DNA of 8,767 bases from Candidatus Heimdallarchaeota archaeon. Lineage in GTDB: Archaea; Asgardarchaeota; Heimdallarchaeia; Heimdallarchaeales; Heimdallarchaeaceae. This document shows, piece by piece, positions 1-5,483 of the stretch. The stretch spans positions 1 through 8,767 of the forward strand of contig JAGLOH010000066.1 of NCBI GenBank assembly GCA_023139025.1, in the 5' to 3' direction. Position 1 is the stretch's first letter, and each line of letters opens with the position of its first letter. Both the position numbers and the translations under genes were made by a program. The notes under the pieces are model-generated. The model had not been told where the DNA came from. It did no database searches and saw only the letters and a list, made by a program, of their open reading frames with translations.

Positions 1-2
1 TA

Positions 3-131
3 CCCCAAAAAGAAGGTAAGGTATTAGTCCGTTTTTTAATTAAATTCACATGGATAGCTGCTGGAAAAATAGGAAGAAAAGACGATGTTAATTGGATGCT
101 TGAGTCTTTTAAGAGTTTGGTTGGAAGTTGA
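3..131 (+). CDS. C-terminal fragment of an unidentified protein (5' end outside window)
   Basis: The frame is open from the left edge to a TGA at 129-131 and gives about 42 residues ending in ...NWMLESFKSLVGS. I do not recognise it. It has a basic, hydrophobic stretch (VLVRFLIKFTWIAAGKIGRK) followed by a short amphipathic tail. It is convergent with the small minus-strand gene ending at 158, with 26 bp between the two stops, which is a normal arrangement and supports a real gene end. The fragment is short enough that an open frame could arise by chance, so confidence is modest. No strong terminator follows; only an ATTTT stretch lies between the stops. Confidence 0.4.
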   Translation, partial: PQKEGKVLVRFLIKFTWIAAGKIGRKDDVNWMLESFKSLVGS

Positions 132-157
132 CTTATAATAAACTAATTTTGTAAATC

Positions 158-427
158 TTAAAGGTAGCTTAACTTCAAACTCTTCCATTCTCTATACGTC
201 AGCGATTCTGATTTACTCAGTTCACTTGGTAATAAAATTAGGCTAATTTCAAATCGTCTTTTGGGTTCTATTTGTTGCAGATTTTTGCTGTAAAATAGTT
301 CTTTTAATTTGTTTAAAACAGAGACAATATTCTGGTATTCTTCTGGAGTATGTTGAACCTTTGATTCTTCACGAACGAATTTATCCCAATTATCAAATCC
401 TTTATTGTCTAATTCTCTACAACTCAA
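158..427 (-). CDS. Small hypothetical protein paired with a ribbon-helix-helix gene (possible toxin or accessory partner)
   Basis: This is an 89-residue soluble protein with no signal peptide, no membrane segment and only one cysteine (residue 3). It looks helical in its N-terminal half (residues about 10-50, with EEYQNIVSVLNKLKELFYS) and then has a basic strand-like stretch (KRRFEISLILLPSEL) and a short tail. I do not recognise a family; I see no PIN acidic residues and no convincing RelE/ParE or MazF signature. The start is TTG at 427-425. It overlaps the TGA stop of the upstream ribbon-helix-helix gene as TTGA and follows a GGAGGG site at a 9-nt spacing, so translational coupling is likely. 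A DNA-binding small gene tightly coupled to a small unknown is typical of type II toxin-antitoxin modules, but toxicity here is inference from architecture only. Confidence 0.7.
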   Translation of the reverse strand: MSCRELDNKGFDNWDKFVREESKVQHTPEEYQNIVSVLNKLKELFYSKNLQQIEPKRRFEISLILLPSELSKSESLTYREWKSLKLSYL

Positions 428-600
428 CTACAATATCCCTCCTCTTCTTCAAAAAATTTCTCTAATGCTTTCTTAACTACAGCATTTCTGCTCATTCTAT
501 TTTGATACTTATAATCGTCTATTGTGTCTATAAGTTCATCGGGTAAAGTAACAGAAATATTGCGTTTCTTAACTTTTACTTTTGGTTTTAATAAACTCAA
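424..600 (-). CDS. Ribbon-helix-helix (CopG/Arc-type) DNA-binding protein, antitoxin-like
   Basis: This 58-residue protein is too short for a length-filtered gene search but reads cleanly. A basic N-terminus (KPKVKVKKR, residues 5-13) leads into the strand NISVTLPDELID at residues 14-25. That is the typical ribbon-helix-helix pattern of alternating hydrophobics followed by a P-D/E helix cap. Helix A (about 20-30) and helix B (about 36-51, with MSRNAVVKKALEKFF) follow, then an acidic tail (EEEEGYCS). RHH proteins dimerise, insert the strand into the major groove, and often repress their own operon as antitoxins. No in-frame ATG exists before residue 35, so TTG at 600-598 is the chosen start; GGATGG lies just upstream. 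The TGA stop overlaps the next gene's TTG. A TATA-like box and a small hairpin lie upstream. An ordinary CopG-like regulator remains possible. Confidence 0.75.
   Translation of the reverse strand: MSLLKPKVKVKKRNISVTLPDELIDTIDDYKYQNRMSRNAVVKKALEKFFEEEEGYCS
437..442 (-). promoter_or_regulatory. Shine-Dalgarno site (GGAGGG) for the 89-residue gene
   Basis: On the minus strand the sequence reads GAGGAGGGATATTGTAGTTG. GGAGGG is a strong match to the archaeal anti-Shine-Dalgarno sequence and sits 9 nt before the TTG at 427. It lies inside the end of the ribbon-helix-helix gene and supports both the TTG start and translational coupling. Confidence 0.65.
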
Positions 601-632
601 TTTTATCCATCCTGATTTTCTTGTAAATCAAT

Positions 633-651
633 CTCATTGTAGTTTAATGAG
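633..651. repeat. Short inverted repeat upstream of the ribbon-helix-helix gene, possible operator
   Basis: CTCATT (633-638) and AATGAG (646-651) are perfect inverted arms around a 7-nt spacer. The site lies between the candidate TATA box (686-693) and the TTG start at 600, so it would fall near the start of the transcript. Ribbon-helix-helix regulators often bind short palindromes at their own promoters, which makes this a candidate autoregulatory operator. A 6-bp palindrome could also occur by chance in AT-rich DNA. Confidence 0.3.
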
Positions 652-685
652 CGTGATTCCTTATTTTTGACGTCCTAACCTTCCC

Positions 686-693
686 TATATAAA
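686..693 (-). promoter_or_regulatory. TATA box candidate (TTTATATA) for the ribbon-helix-helix operon
   Basis: On the minus strand this reads TTTATATA, a very good match to the archaeal TATA consensus. Transcription would start about 25 bp downstream, near 662, leaving a leader of about 60 nt to the TTG at 600 that includes the inverted repeat at 633-651. The upstream bases give only a weak BRE. Confidence 0.4.
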
Positions 694-859
694 TGTTGTA
701 TGTATATTGAATTGAATAAAAAAACACCTAATCAAATATATTCTCAGAGTATGTTCTTTTGATGTATGTTTTAAGCTCAAACAATTTAAAAGAAGTCTGA
801 GAAATGACAAAATATATACCCAGATACATAGCAAATATATATTATGGTTAAAATCGGAC

Positions 860-875
860 AAAAAAAAGGAAAAAA
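860..875 (-). terminator. Oligo-T terminator after the zinc-ribbon membrane-protein operon
   Basis: On the minus strand this reads T6-CC-T8, located 73-88 nt beyond the TAA of the 329-residue gene. Archaeal transcription commonly ends at oligo-T tracts without a hairpin, and these are the clearest tracts downstream of the operon. Confidence 0.5.
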
Positions 876-947
876 GGATAAATTTTATAACCAGTCAAAT
901 AACCGGTAACATTATCGTTTATTAAATAAAAAGGTAAAAGAGAAAAT

Positions 948-1937
948 CTATCTCTTGAATCTCCTTTTCTTTGACCTTTGTGTTTCTCTATGTCTAGATT
1001 TAAGTCCAAGTTGTAATGTTCTACCAGCAAGAATGAGACCTGCAATTGCACCGAAAATTCCAAAATAAGCAGTATAGACACTCTGAACCGCTAGATAAAT
1101 ACCTGCTAATCCTATAGCAGCGAAAATAGTAGTTAGAAATCCAACTTGTATCCAGTAGGATGTTTCGCGGGGAACATCAGTTAGGACAGTCCTACCAGTT
1201 GCTCCATCTAATATAGCATTATGTTTCTTTCCTGCTGCTTCAAATTCAATGAAATAGAATGGAATGTGTAACAAATAAACACCTTTTATTTCTGGTTGAT
1301 CTCTAACTTCAAGAATTTGAGCTAATTCTTTGAGCATCAATCCTTTATGAATCTCTCTCATCGAGTGTGTAGCTTCATTCTTAGCTTGATCTAAATCGAA
1401 AATACTAGGAACTACATCAGCTTTAACTTTCTCTGCCTCGAGTGCTTGGAAGTACCTTTTACCTCTCGTGGATATTTCAAAGTTGATTAAATCATGATGT
1501 GCTTCTTCAGCTGCATAAATTATGAACTCTCTAGTATCGTCAAATACTCCTTGTTCAGGTTTCAGATGAGTACTGATACGTCTATATCCAGATTTGTATC
1601 GATTACTAAATGTAGCATATTCACCATTTCCTTTGTATTCTGTTCGAAGGTGAACGGTTACAATGTAATAGGGGTAGAATTTAAGGTCTAATTTAGTAAT
1701 TTTTAATGATTTATGCAAATCTTCAGGAGCACCTGGATATTTAAGTATGTCACCTACAAGTTCAGTTCTAATTTGCTCAACATCATAAACAACTGGTAAC
1801 ATATAATGTTCAATCAGATCAGTTACTTTCTTCAGTTCACTTGTTACAGAACAATATGGACATGTAACATGTGATTGTGTAGATTCTAATTCTAAAGGAG
1901 CAGCACAATTTGGACACATTATTGATCGTACACTCAT
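948..1937 (-). CDS. Zinc-ribbon membrane protein, paralogue of the upstream gene
   Basis: This 329-residue protein begins with a four-cysteine zinc ribbon (C8-x2-C11, C26-x2-C29). A large soluble region of about residues 40-255 follows, with mixed strands and helices, and the motif YLLHIPFYFIEFE at 221-233. Two membrane helices (about 264-284 and 287-307) and a strongly basic tail (residues 313-329) end the protein. By the positive-inside rule the tail, and so probably the zinc ribbon as well, would be cytoplasmic. I do not recognise a named family. Residues 218-250 align with residues 229-260 of the neighbouring 327-residue protein, and both share the ribbon and helix layout, so they are paralogues. 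The ATG lies 1 nt after the upstream stop, preceded by GGTGGTGG, indicating one operon and translational coupling. Function is unknown; a membrane-anchored binding or scaffold role is inference. Confidence 0.85.
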   Translation of the reverse strand: MSVRSIMCPNCAAPLELESTQSHVTCPYCSVTSELKKVTDLIEHYMLPVVYDVEQIRTELVGDILKYPGAPEDLHKSLKITKLDLKFYPYYIVTVHLRTEYKGNGEYATFSNRYKSGYRRISTHLKPEQGVFDDTREFIIYAAEEAHHDLINFEISTRGKRYFQALEAEKVKADVVPSIFDLDQAKNEATHSMREIHKGLMLKELAQILEVRDQPEIKGVYLLHIPFYFIEFEAAGKKHNAILDGATGRTVLTDVPRETSYWIQVGFLTTIFAAIGLAGIYLAVQSVYTAYFGIFGAIAGLILAGRTLQLGLKSRHRETQRSKKRRFKR

Positions 1938-1938
1938 T

Positions 1939-2922
1939 TTAGTCCACCACCGATTTAGGTTTGAAGGTATTCTTAAGCGTGAAGAATCCTACCGCTGCCG
2001 CAACAATTCCCGCTATTATCGGCACATAAACTAAAGTTTGGAAGAAGTAACTCAAAACTCCAGCTCCTCCTAGAATTAGTACTGTTAGCGAGAGAAAAAT
2101 AATTCTGAAAATTGTTGTAACGGGAAGTTCTCCTATTATTATTTTCCCAGAGCTACCTAAAATAGCTATTCTGTAGGTTTCTCTCTTAAACTCGAATTCT
2201 ATCTGCCAAACTGGAGCATGTAAGAAATAAGTACCAGAGTAAGTTAATTGTGTAGCGCAATCGAATACTTTAGTGCACGCGCGCTCTGCTTGAGCTCTAT
2301 GATTATCAAAAACAATAGTTTTACCTAGCTGATTTGCTGCATCTAAGTCTATTTCTGATGAAAGATAGTTGAATTCTTTTTCATCGGCTAGTAAAAGATC
2401 ATGATTAAATTGAACTGCATTTGAAAACTCTGCTCTCACGATATCTTTTACCCTATCATATCCATAAATTGAACTTCCTCTTCTCCCAAGCAGAACATCT
2501 GCTCGCTTTTCTCTTATTTCTCTGTCGATTGGTCGGTAAACTGTAACGCTTTCAGTTACTGTTCGTCTATTTTTTCCAGTACCTACTGTTCTAGTTCTTG
2601 TTTCTGTGTATCTGAGGTATCCTACAAAATGTGTATACGCATCAGAAGTTACAACCCAAAAAGGCATCAATGTTGGGGTAATGTTTGTAATCTTGTAACC
2701 TTTAATTCCCCTCATGAACCCTTTTTTCCTAATAAACTCCTTCACAATATGGTGTATCTTTTTCTGGTTGAGCGTATTCCTTAGGATGTAATGATTATCA
2801 AATTTAGATCCATCCGCTAGAACTGCTTGTCCACAAGATACACAGTTAAAGATTGCGTCCTCAGGATTAACATCCAGTGGTGCATTGCAATGAGGACATT
2901 GAAATTTCTTGATTAGGCTCAT
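1939..2922 (-). CDS. Zinc-ribbon membrane protein, first gene of the paralogous pair
   Basis: This 327-residue protein has an N-terminal zinc ribbon (C9-x2-C12, C27-x2-C30). A soluble domain follows, with a basic Thr/Arg-rich loop (about residues 105-130, TRTRTVGTGKNRRT) and the motif YFLHAPVWQIEFEFK at 232-246. A G-S-S-G-K turn (256-260) and two membrane helices (about 269-292 and 298-316) end it. The motif block H-x-P-x-x-x-I-E-F-E plus the following I-L-G-x-x-G matches its downstream paralogue closely, while the Arg/Thr loop is specific to this copy. The gene has no Shine-Dalgarno site before its ATG at 2922; a TATA-like CTTATATG at 2957-2964 suggests a leader of only about 13 nt. I do not know its function. 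Related proteins in databases would probably be labelled zinc-ribbon domain-containing protein. Confidence 0.85.
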   Translation of the reverse strand: MSLIKKFQCPHCNAPLDVNPEDAIFNCVSCGQAVLADGSKFDNHYILRNTLNQKKIHHIVKEFIRKKGFMRGIKGYKITNITPTLMPFWVVTSDAYTHFVGYLRYTETRTRTVGTGKNRRTVTESVTVYRPIDREIREKRADVLLGRRGSSIYGYDRVKDIVRAEFSNAVQFNHDLLLADEKEFNYLSSEIDLDAANQLGKTIVFDNHRAQAERACTKVFDCATQLTYSGTYFLHAPVWQIEFEFKRETYRIAILGSSGKIIIGELPVTTIFRIIFLSLTVLILGGAGVLSYFFQTLVYVPIIAGIVAAAVGFFTLKNTFKPKSVVD

Positions 2923-2956
2923 AATACTACAGTTTACTATAGCTATTATAAAATTT

Positions 2957-2964
2957 CATATAAG
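2957..2964 (-). promoter_or_regulatory. TATA box candidate for the zinc-ribbon membrane-protein operon
   Basis: On the minus strand this reads CTTATATG, with GCGATT just upstream as a possible BRE. A start about 25 bp downstream falls near 2935, some 13 nt before the ATG at 2922. This fits a short-leader transcript, consistent with the missing Shine-Dalgarno site. The 72-bp gap also carries a T5 tract (2972-2976) that may end the upstream ATPase transcript. Confidence 0.35.
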
Positions 2965-2994
2965 AATCGCGAAAAATCAGATGTTTTAGCAAAA

Positions 2995-3849
2995 TTAAAC
3001 CTTATTTTTCTTCATTTCGTCAATATCTTGAGTTACTTTGTCTACCATTTCAGATAGTTTTTTATAAAGAAATGAATCTTCAGGAAAGATATATTCTCCT
3101 TTTATCCCCAGTTCCATGACATCGAACGATATTGGCAAGAAGTCTAGAAAAGTGATTTTATCCGGTTTATAGATTTTTATAATTTCATCTTTCCATTCTT
3201 CCAATAATTTCTGATTTTCATCTTTCAATTTTGGGGGTAATTGATTAAATACAAAAAAGCTAAGAGATCTTATGTCTAATTTTTTGTAAATGTCTCTTAA
3301 CATCTGTTTTGCTCCTTCAAAGCTGAAAGTGGAAGGTCTGATTACAAAAATTCGAGCATCTGCTATAGCTGCAGCATTAACTGACTCCATTCTGTAACCA
3401 GGTGCTAAATCATAAACAACGTATCTAAATCCCATTCTTTTGAGAAATTTTGTCATTTCATGTAGTGCAAAGAAAGAATACTGTTGAATGTCTTCAAGAA
3501 GTGAAAGCAAGCCTTCACCATACTCGACATTTTCCTTTGCTACAATTAGATGTAAATTAGGATCTTTTGTCTCAAGAACTACATCTTCGCTGACTTTCTT
3601 TTTTCCCATAAGAACATCATTTATAGTATGTTTGATCTTCTTATCTGGAATTTTAAAGATGTGCTGAATTGTTGGCTGTGCTATATCTAAATCAATTAAA
3701 ATGGTTTTATTCCCTCTTCTAGCAAGTTCATGAGCTATGTTACAGGATAGAGTTGTTTTACCTGGCCCACCTTTTTGAGAATGAAGAATTATTATATCCA
3801 ATCTAGCTGACGCCATTTCTTTTAGTTTTCCAAAATCAATACTAGACAT
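2995..3849 (-). CDS. ParA/MinD-family (SIMIBI class) ATPase, orphan
   Basis: This 284-residue P-loop ATPase has the deviant Walker A motif QKGGPGKTT (residues 25-33), with signature lysine K26 and nucleotide-binding K31. Switch I is LIDLDIAQPT (51-60; D53, D55), Walker B/switch II is YDLAPGY (146-152, D147), and a late FNQLPP (201-206) stands where an NKxD-like base-contact motif is expected. ParA/MinD proteins form ATP-dependent dimers that position DNA, membranes or protein complexes. There is no amphipathic MinD-type C-terminal helix that I can see; the tail is charged (DEMKKNKV). No ParB-like gene adjoins it. It is transcribed toward the zinc-ribbon membrane proteins and divergently from the GIFT-domain gene. 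The ATG at 3849 follows a GGTGA site. The cargo is unknown; chromosome or plasmid segregation is not supported by the context. Confidence 0.88.
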   Translation of the reverse strand: MSSIDFGKLKEMASARLDIIILHSQKGGPGKTTLSCNIAHELARRGNKTILIDLDIAQPTIQHIFKIPDKKIKHTINDVLMGKKKVSEDVVLETKDPNLHLIVAKENVEYGEGLLSLLEDIQQYSFFALHEMTKFLKRMGFRYVVYDLAPGYRMESVNAAAIADARIFVIRPSTFSFEGAKQMLRDIYKKLDIRSLSFFVFNQLPPKLKDENQKLLEEWKDEIIKIYKPDKITFLDFLPISFDVMELGIKGEYIFPEDSFLYKKLSEMVDKVTQDIDEMKKNKV

Positions 3850-4054
3850 TAATTCACCGGATAAGTATTATGTTTTTTAGTCCTTTTTATCCTTTACTGC
3901 AAGAAAACATATTTTTTCATAGAATTAATAGGTTTTTTTCGTATAAAAATACCAACAGCAACCTTTTATTTATTAAGCAATTAGTATAGTTAAATAAGGT
4001 TAATGTACTACAGGGATACGTCTCTAAAGCAATAATAATAGATTGGGTGAATAA
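3850..4054. promoter_or_regulatory. Divergent promoter region between the ParA/MinD gene and the GIFT-domain operon
   Basis: This 205 bp is very AT-rich and non-coding. For the minus-strand ATPase the best element is GATAAAAA (3884-3891). For the plus-strand operon there are several TATA-like candidates: TATAAAAA at 3942-3949, TTTTATTT at 3964-3971 (preceded by GCAACC as a possible BRE) and TTAAATAA near 3989-3996. They predict leaders of about 35-85 nt and I cannot choose between them. A GGGTGA ribosome-binding site at 4045-4050 lies 4 nt before the plus-strand ATG at 4055. Confidence 0.45.
3884..3891 (-). promoter_or_regulatory. TATA box candidate for the ParA/MinD ATPase gene
   Basis: On the minus strand the sequence reads AAAGGATAAAAAGG, a purine-rich BRE-like run into a TATA-like element. 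A start near 3863 would fall just before the GGTGA ribosome-binding site (3854-3858) and 14 nt before the ATG, which is a self-consistent short-leader arrangement. Confidence 0.4.
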
Positions 4055-5467
4055 ATGAAAATACTTTTCGATGAAACTCAAAAAGAGAGAGGAAAAATTT
4101 TTGAGAATTTTCAGAAGCTAGCAAACATACTGGAAGAAGAAGGACATGAAATAAGTAAACATGATTCATATCCGATAAAATATTCAAGCATTTCCAAATT
4201 TGATATATTTGTTTTCTTATGTCCTGATGGTTCAAAGATTATGGGCCATGAAGTTAAAGCATTGTTAAGATTTGTTGATGAAGGAGGAGCATTAGCAATT
4301 TTCACTAATGCAGGAGGAGATAAGGGACTAAATACTAATTTGAACACGCTACTCAAACATTTTAATGTAGAAATTTTAGCTAATCAAATTTTTGACTACC
4401 AGAACTTTGATTTAGAATTAGAAAGTAATGTAGTTATTTCAAAATTCTATAAGCACCCAATTACTGAAGGTCTTAGCGAGATAACAATGGTTTCCAGTTG
4501 CTCCCTGCATCTCAAAGAAGGAGTGGAGGAACTAGCTAGAACAAAGAAAACAAGCGATCCACCAAGTTCTGCTGTTATGTGTATATCGTCTTATGGTTTA
4601 GGAACAGTTTTTGTATGTGGTTCATACCTAATGTTATCAGATTCCAAATCAGGAATTGAATTAAGAGATAATTCTAATTTTGCTAAAAACCTATTCAAAT
4701 ATGTATCAGTTCCACCAACATTTACAAAACAAGATGAAGAACTTGCAGAAGAAGCTGAAGAAGATATAGAAGAAACTGTAAAAGAAATAGAGATTAAAGA
4801 AAAAGCTAGAAAGAAACCTTTTGAATCTGTGAGTAAACTTGATATGGTTAAAGAAGCTCTCTCTAAAGGGGAGACTGATACTGTCAAGGCTGAAGTTATA
4901 AAAGCAATGAAATCATTAAAAGAAGAAGTCAGAGCTACAAAAACTGTTGAAAGAGAACCAGAAATAAAAGCTCCTCTCAAAAATGTTTACGAATCAATTG
5001 CAGTAATTCAGGAATTGGAGAAAGATATAGATGAATTGAAAATCGAAGATCCTGGATATCGCGACATTTTGCTTACAGATATGGCACGCAGAGAAGGAAT
5101 TGATTACGCACAACTACTGCCTTATTTGGAACGAATTCGTGAAAAAGAAGAGCGCGATAAAAGTAAGAAGGAAAAACGCAAAAAAGCAGCCAAATCTGTT
5201 ATTAAAGGTGATCTTACTTCAATACCAGAACCTAGAACTCCTGAAATGGATAAATTTGAGAAAGATATCATGATATTTGATCAGGAGTTACAAGTAGACG
5301 CAGAAGTGCAGAAAGTTCAACCTGAAGAACAAATGCAAAAGATTGATGATCTTACTCAAGCTGTTCGAGAACTTAAAAATAGTCTTGATGTTCTAAGTGC
5401 AAATCTTATTCATCTGATTAGTGAAATTGTTCTGGAAATGAAAGAGCAAAAAGGCAAGAAAAGATAA
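4055..5467 (+). CDS. GIFT-domain (IFT52/GldG-like) protein with long charged coiled-coil tail
   Basis: This 470-residue soluble protein has two parts. Residues 1-220 look like a GIFT domain, the Rossmann-like, class I amidotransferase-like fold of GldG and IFT52. They open with a strand (MKILFDE), then EVKALLRFVDEGGALAIFT (66-84), TNLNTLLKHFNVEI (94-107) and a final GSYLMLSDS (189-197) followed by N206 and NLFKYVS. These match remembered IFT52 features: a helix then D-x-G-G, T-N-I-N-x-L-L, and G-S-x-x-M-x-S-D. No catalytic Cys-His-Glu triad is evident. Residues 225-470 are Glu/Lys-rich helix and coiled coil, with an acidic block (227-248), a basic block (363-380, KKEKRKKAAK) and a last amphipathic helix (about 425-465). 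It is the first gene of an operon with DNA ligase 16 bp downstream. ATG follows GGGTGA. In eukaryotes IFT52 is an IFT-B core subunit; the archaeal role is unknown. Confidence 0.8.
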   Translation: MKILFDETQKERGKIFENFQKLANILEEEGHEISKHDSYPIKYSSISKFDIFVFLCPDGSKIMGHEVKALLRFVDEGGALAIFTNAGGDKGLNTNLNTLLKHFNVEILANQIFDYQNFDLELESNVVISKFYKHPITEGLSEITMVSSCSLHLKEGVEELARTKKTSDPPSSAVMCISSYGLGTVFVCGSYLMLSDSKSGIELRDNSNFAKNLFKYVSVPPTFTKQDEELAEEAEEDIEETVKEIEIKEKARKKPFESVSKLDMVKEALSKGETDTVKAEVIKAMKSLKEEVRATKTVEREPEIKAPLKNVYESIAVIQELEKDIDELKIEDPGYRDILLTDMARREGIDYAQLLPYLERIREKEERDKSKKEKRKKAAKSVIKGDLTSIPEPRTPEMDKFEKDIMIFDQELQVDAEVQKVQPEEQMQKIDDLTQAVRELKNSLDVLSANLIHLISEIVLEMKEQKGKKR

Positions 5468-5483
5468 CCTAGGTCTGATAAAG

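Larger units (their letters stand above)
601..947. other. Intergenic region between the zinc-ribbon operon and the ribbon-helix-helix pair
   Basis: This is 347 bp without a convincing gene on either strand. It is very AT-rich. Reading on the minus strand it contains, in order: a short direct repeat ATAACCRGT (899-907 and 887-895, 12-bp period), an oligo-T terminator candidate (860-875), an AT-rich stretch with no recognised feature, a TATA-like box (686-693) and a 6-bp inverted repeat (633-651) just before the ribbon-helix-helix gene. A minus-strand open frame across 848-1081 overlaps the 329-residue gene and is rejected. I see no RNA gene in it. Confidence 0.6.

Noticed and set aside
770..792. 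Inverted TTTTAA...TTAAAA flanking AGCTCAAACAAT-like spacer in the intergenic region
   Set aside because: The arms are only A/T, six bases long and expected by chance at this composition; no gene start lies at a fitting distance.
848..1081. 77-codon minus-strand open frame rich in Phe/Leu at the end of the 329-residue gene
   Set aside because: It overlaps the well-supported zinc-ribbon gene in another frame, lies in AT-rich DNA and has low-complexity hydrophobic content with no ribosome-binding site of note.
1494..1691. 65-codon plus-strand open frame inside the 329-residue gene
   Set aside because: It is antisense to a protein with an intact zinc ribbon and membrane helices and looks like a composition shadow.
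4008..4356. Two minus-strand open frames (75 and 81 codons) opposite the start of the GIFT-domain gene
   Set aside because: Both are antisense to a gene with clear domain similarity and a good ribosome-binding site, and neither has recognisable features.
4591..4980. 129-codon minus-strand open frame rich in Ser/Thr antisense to the GIFT-domain gene
   Set aside because: It is the antisense shadow of the Glu/Lys-rich coiled-coil tail; runs of Ser/Ala/Phe are what the complement of such codons gives.
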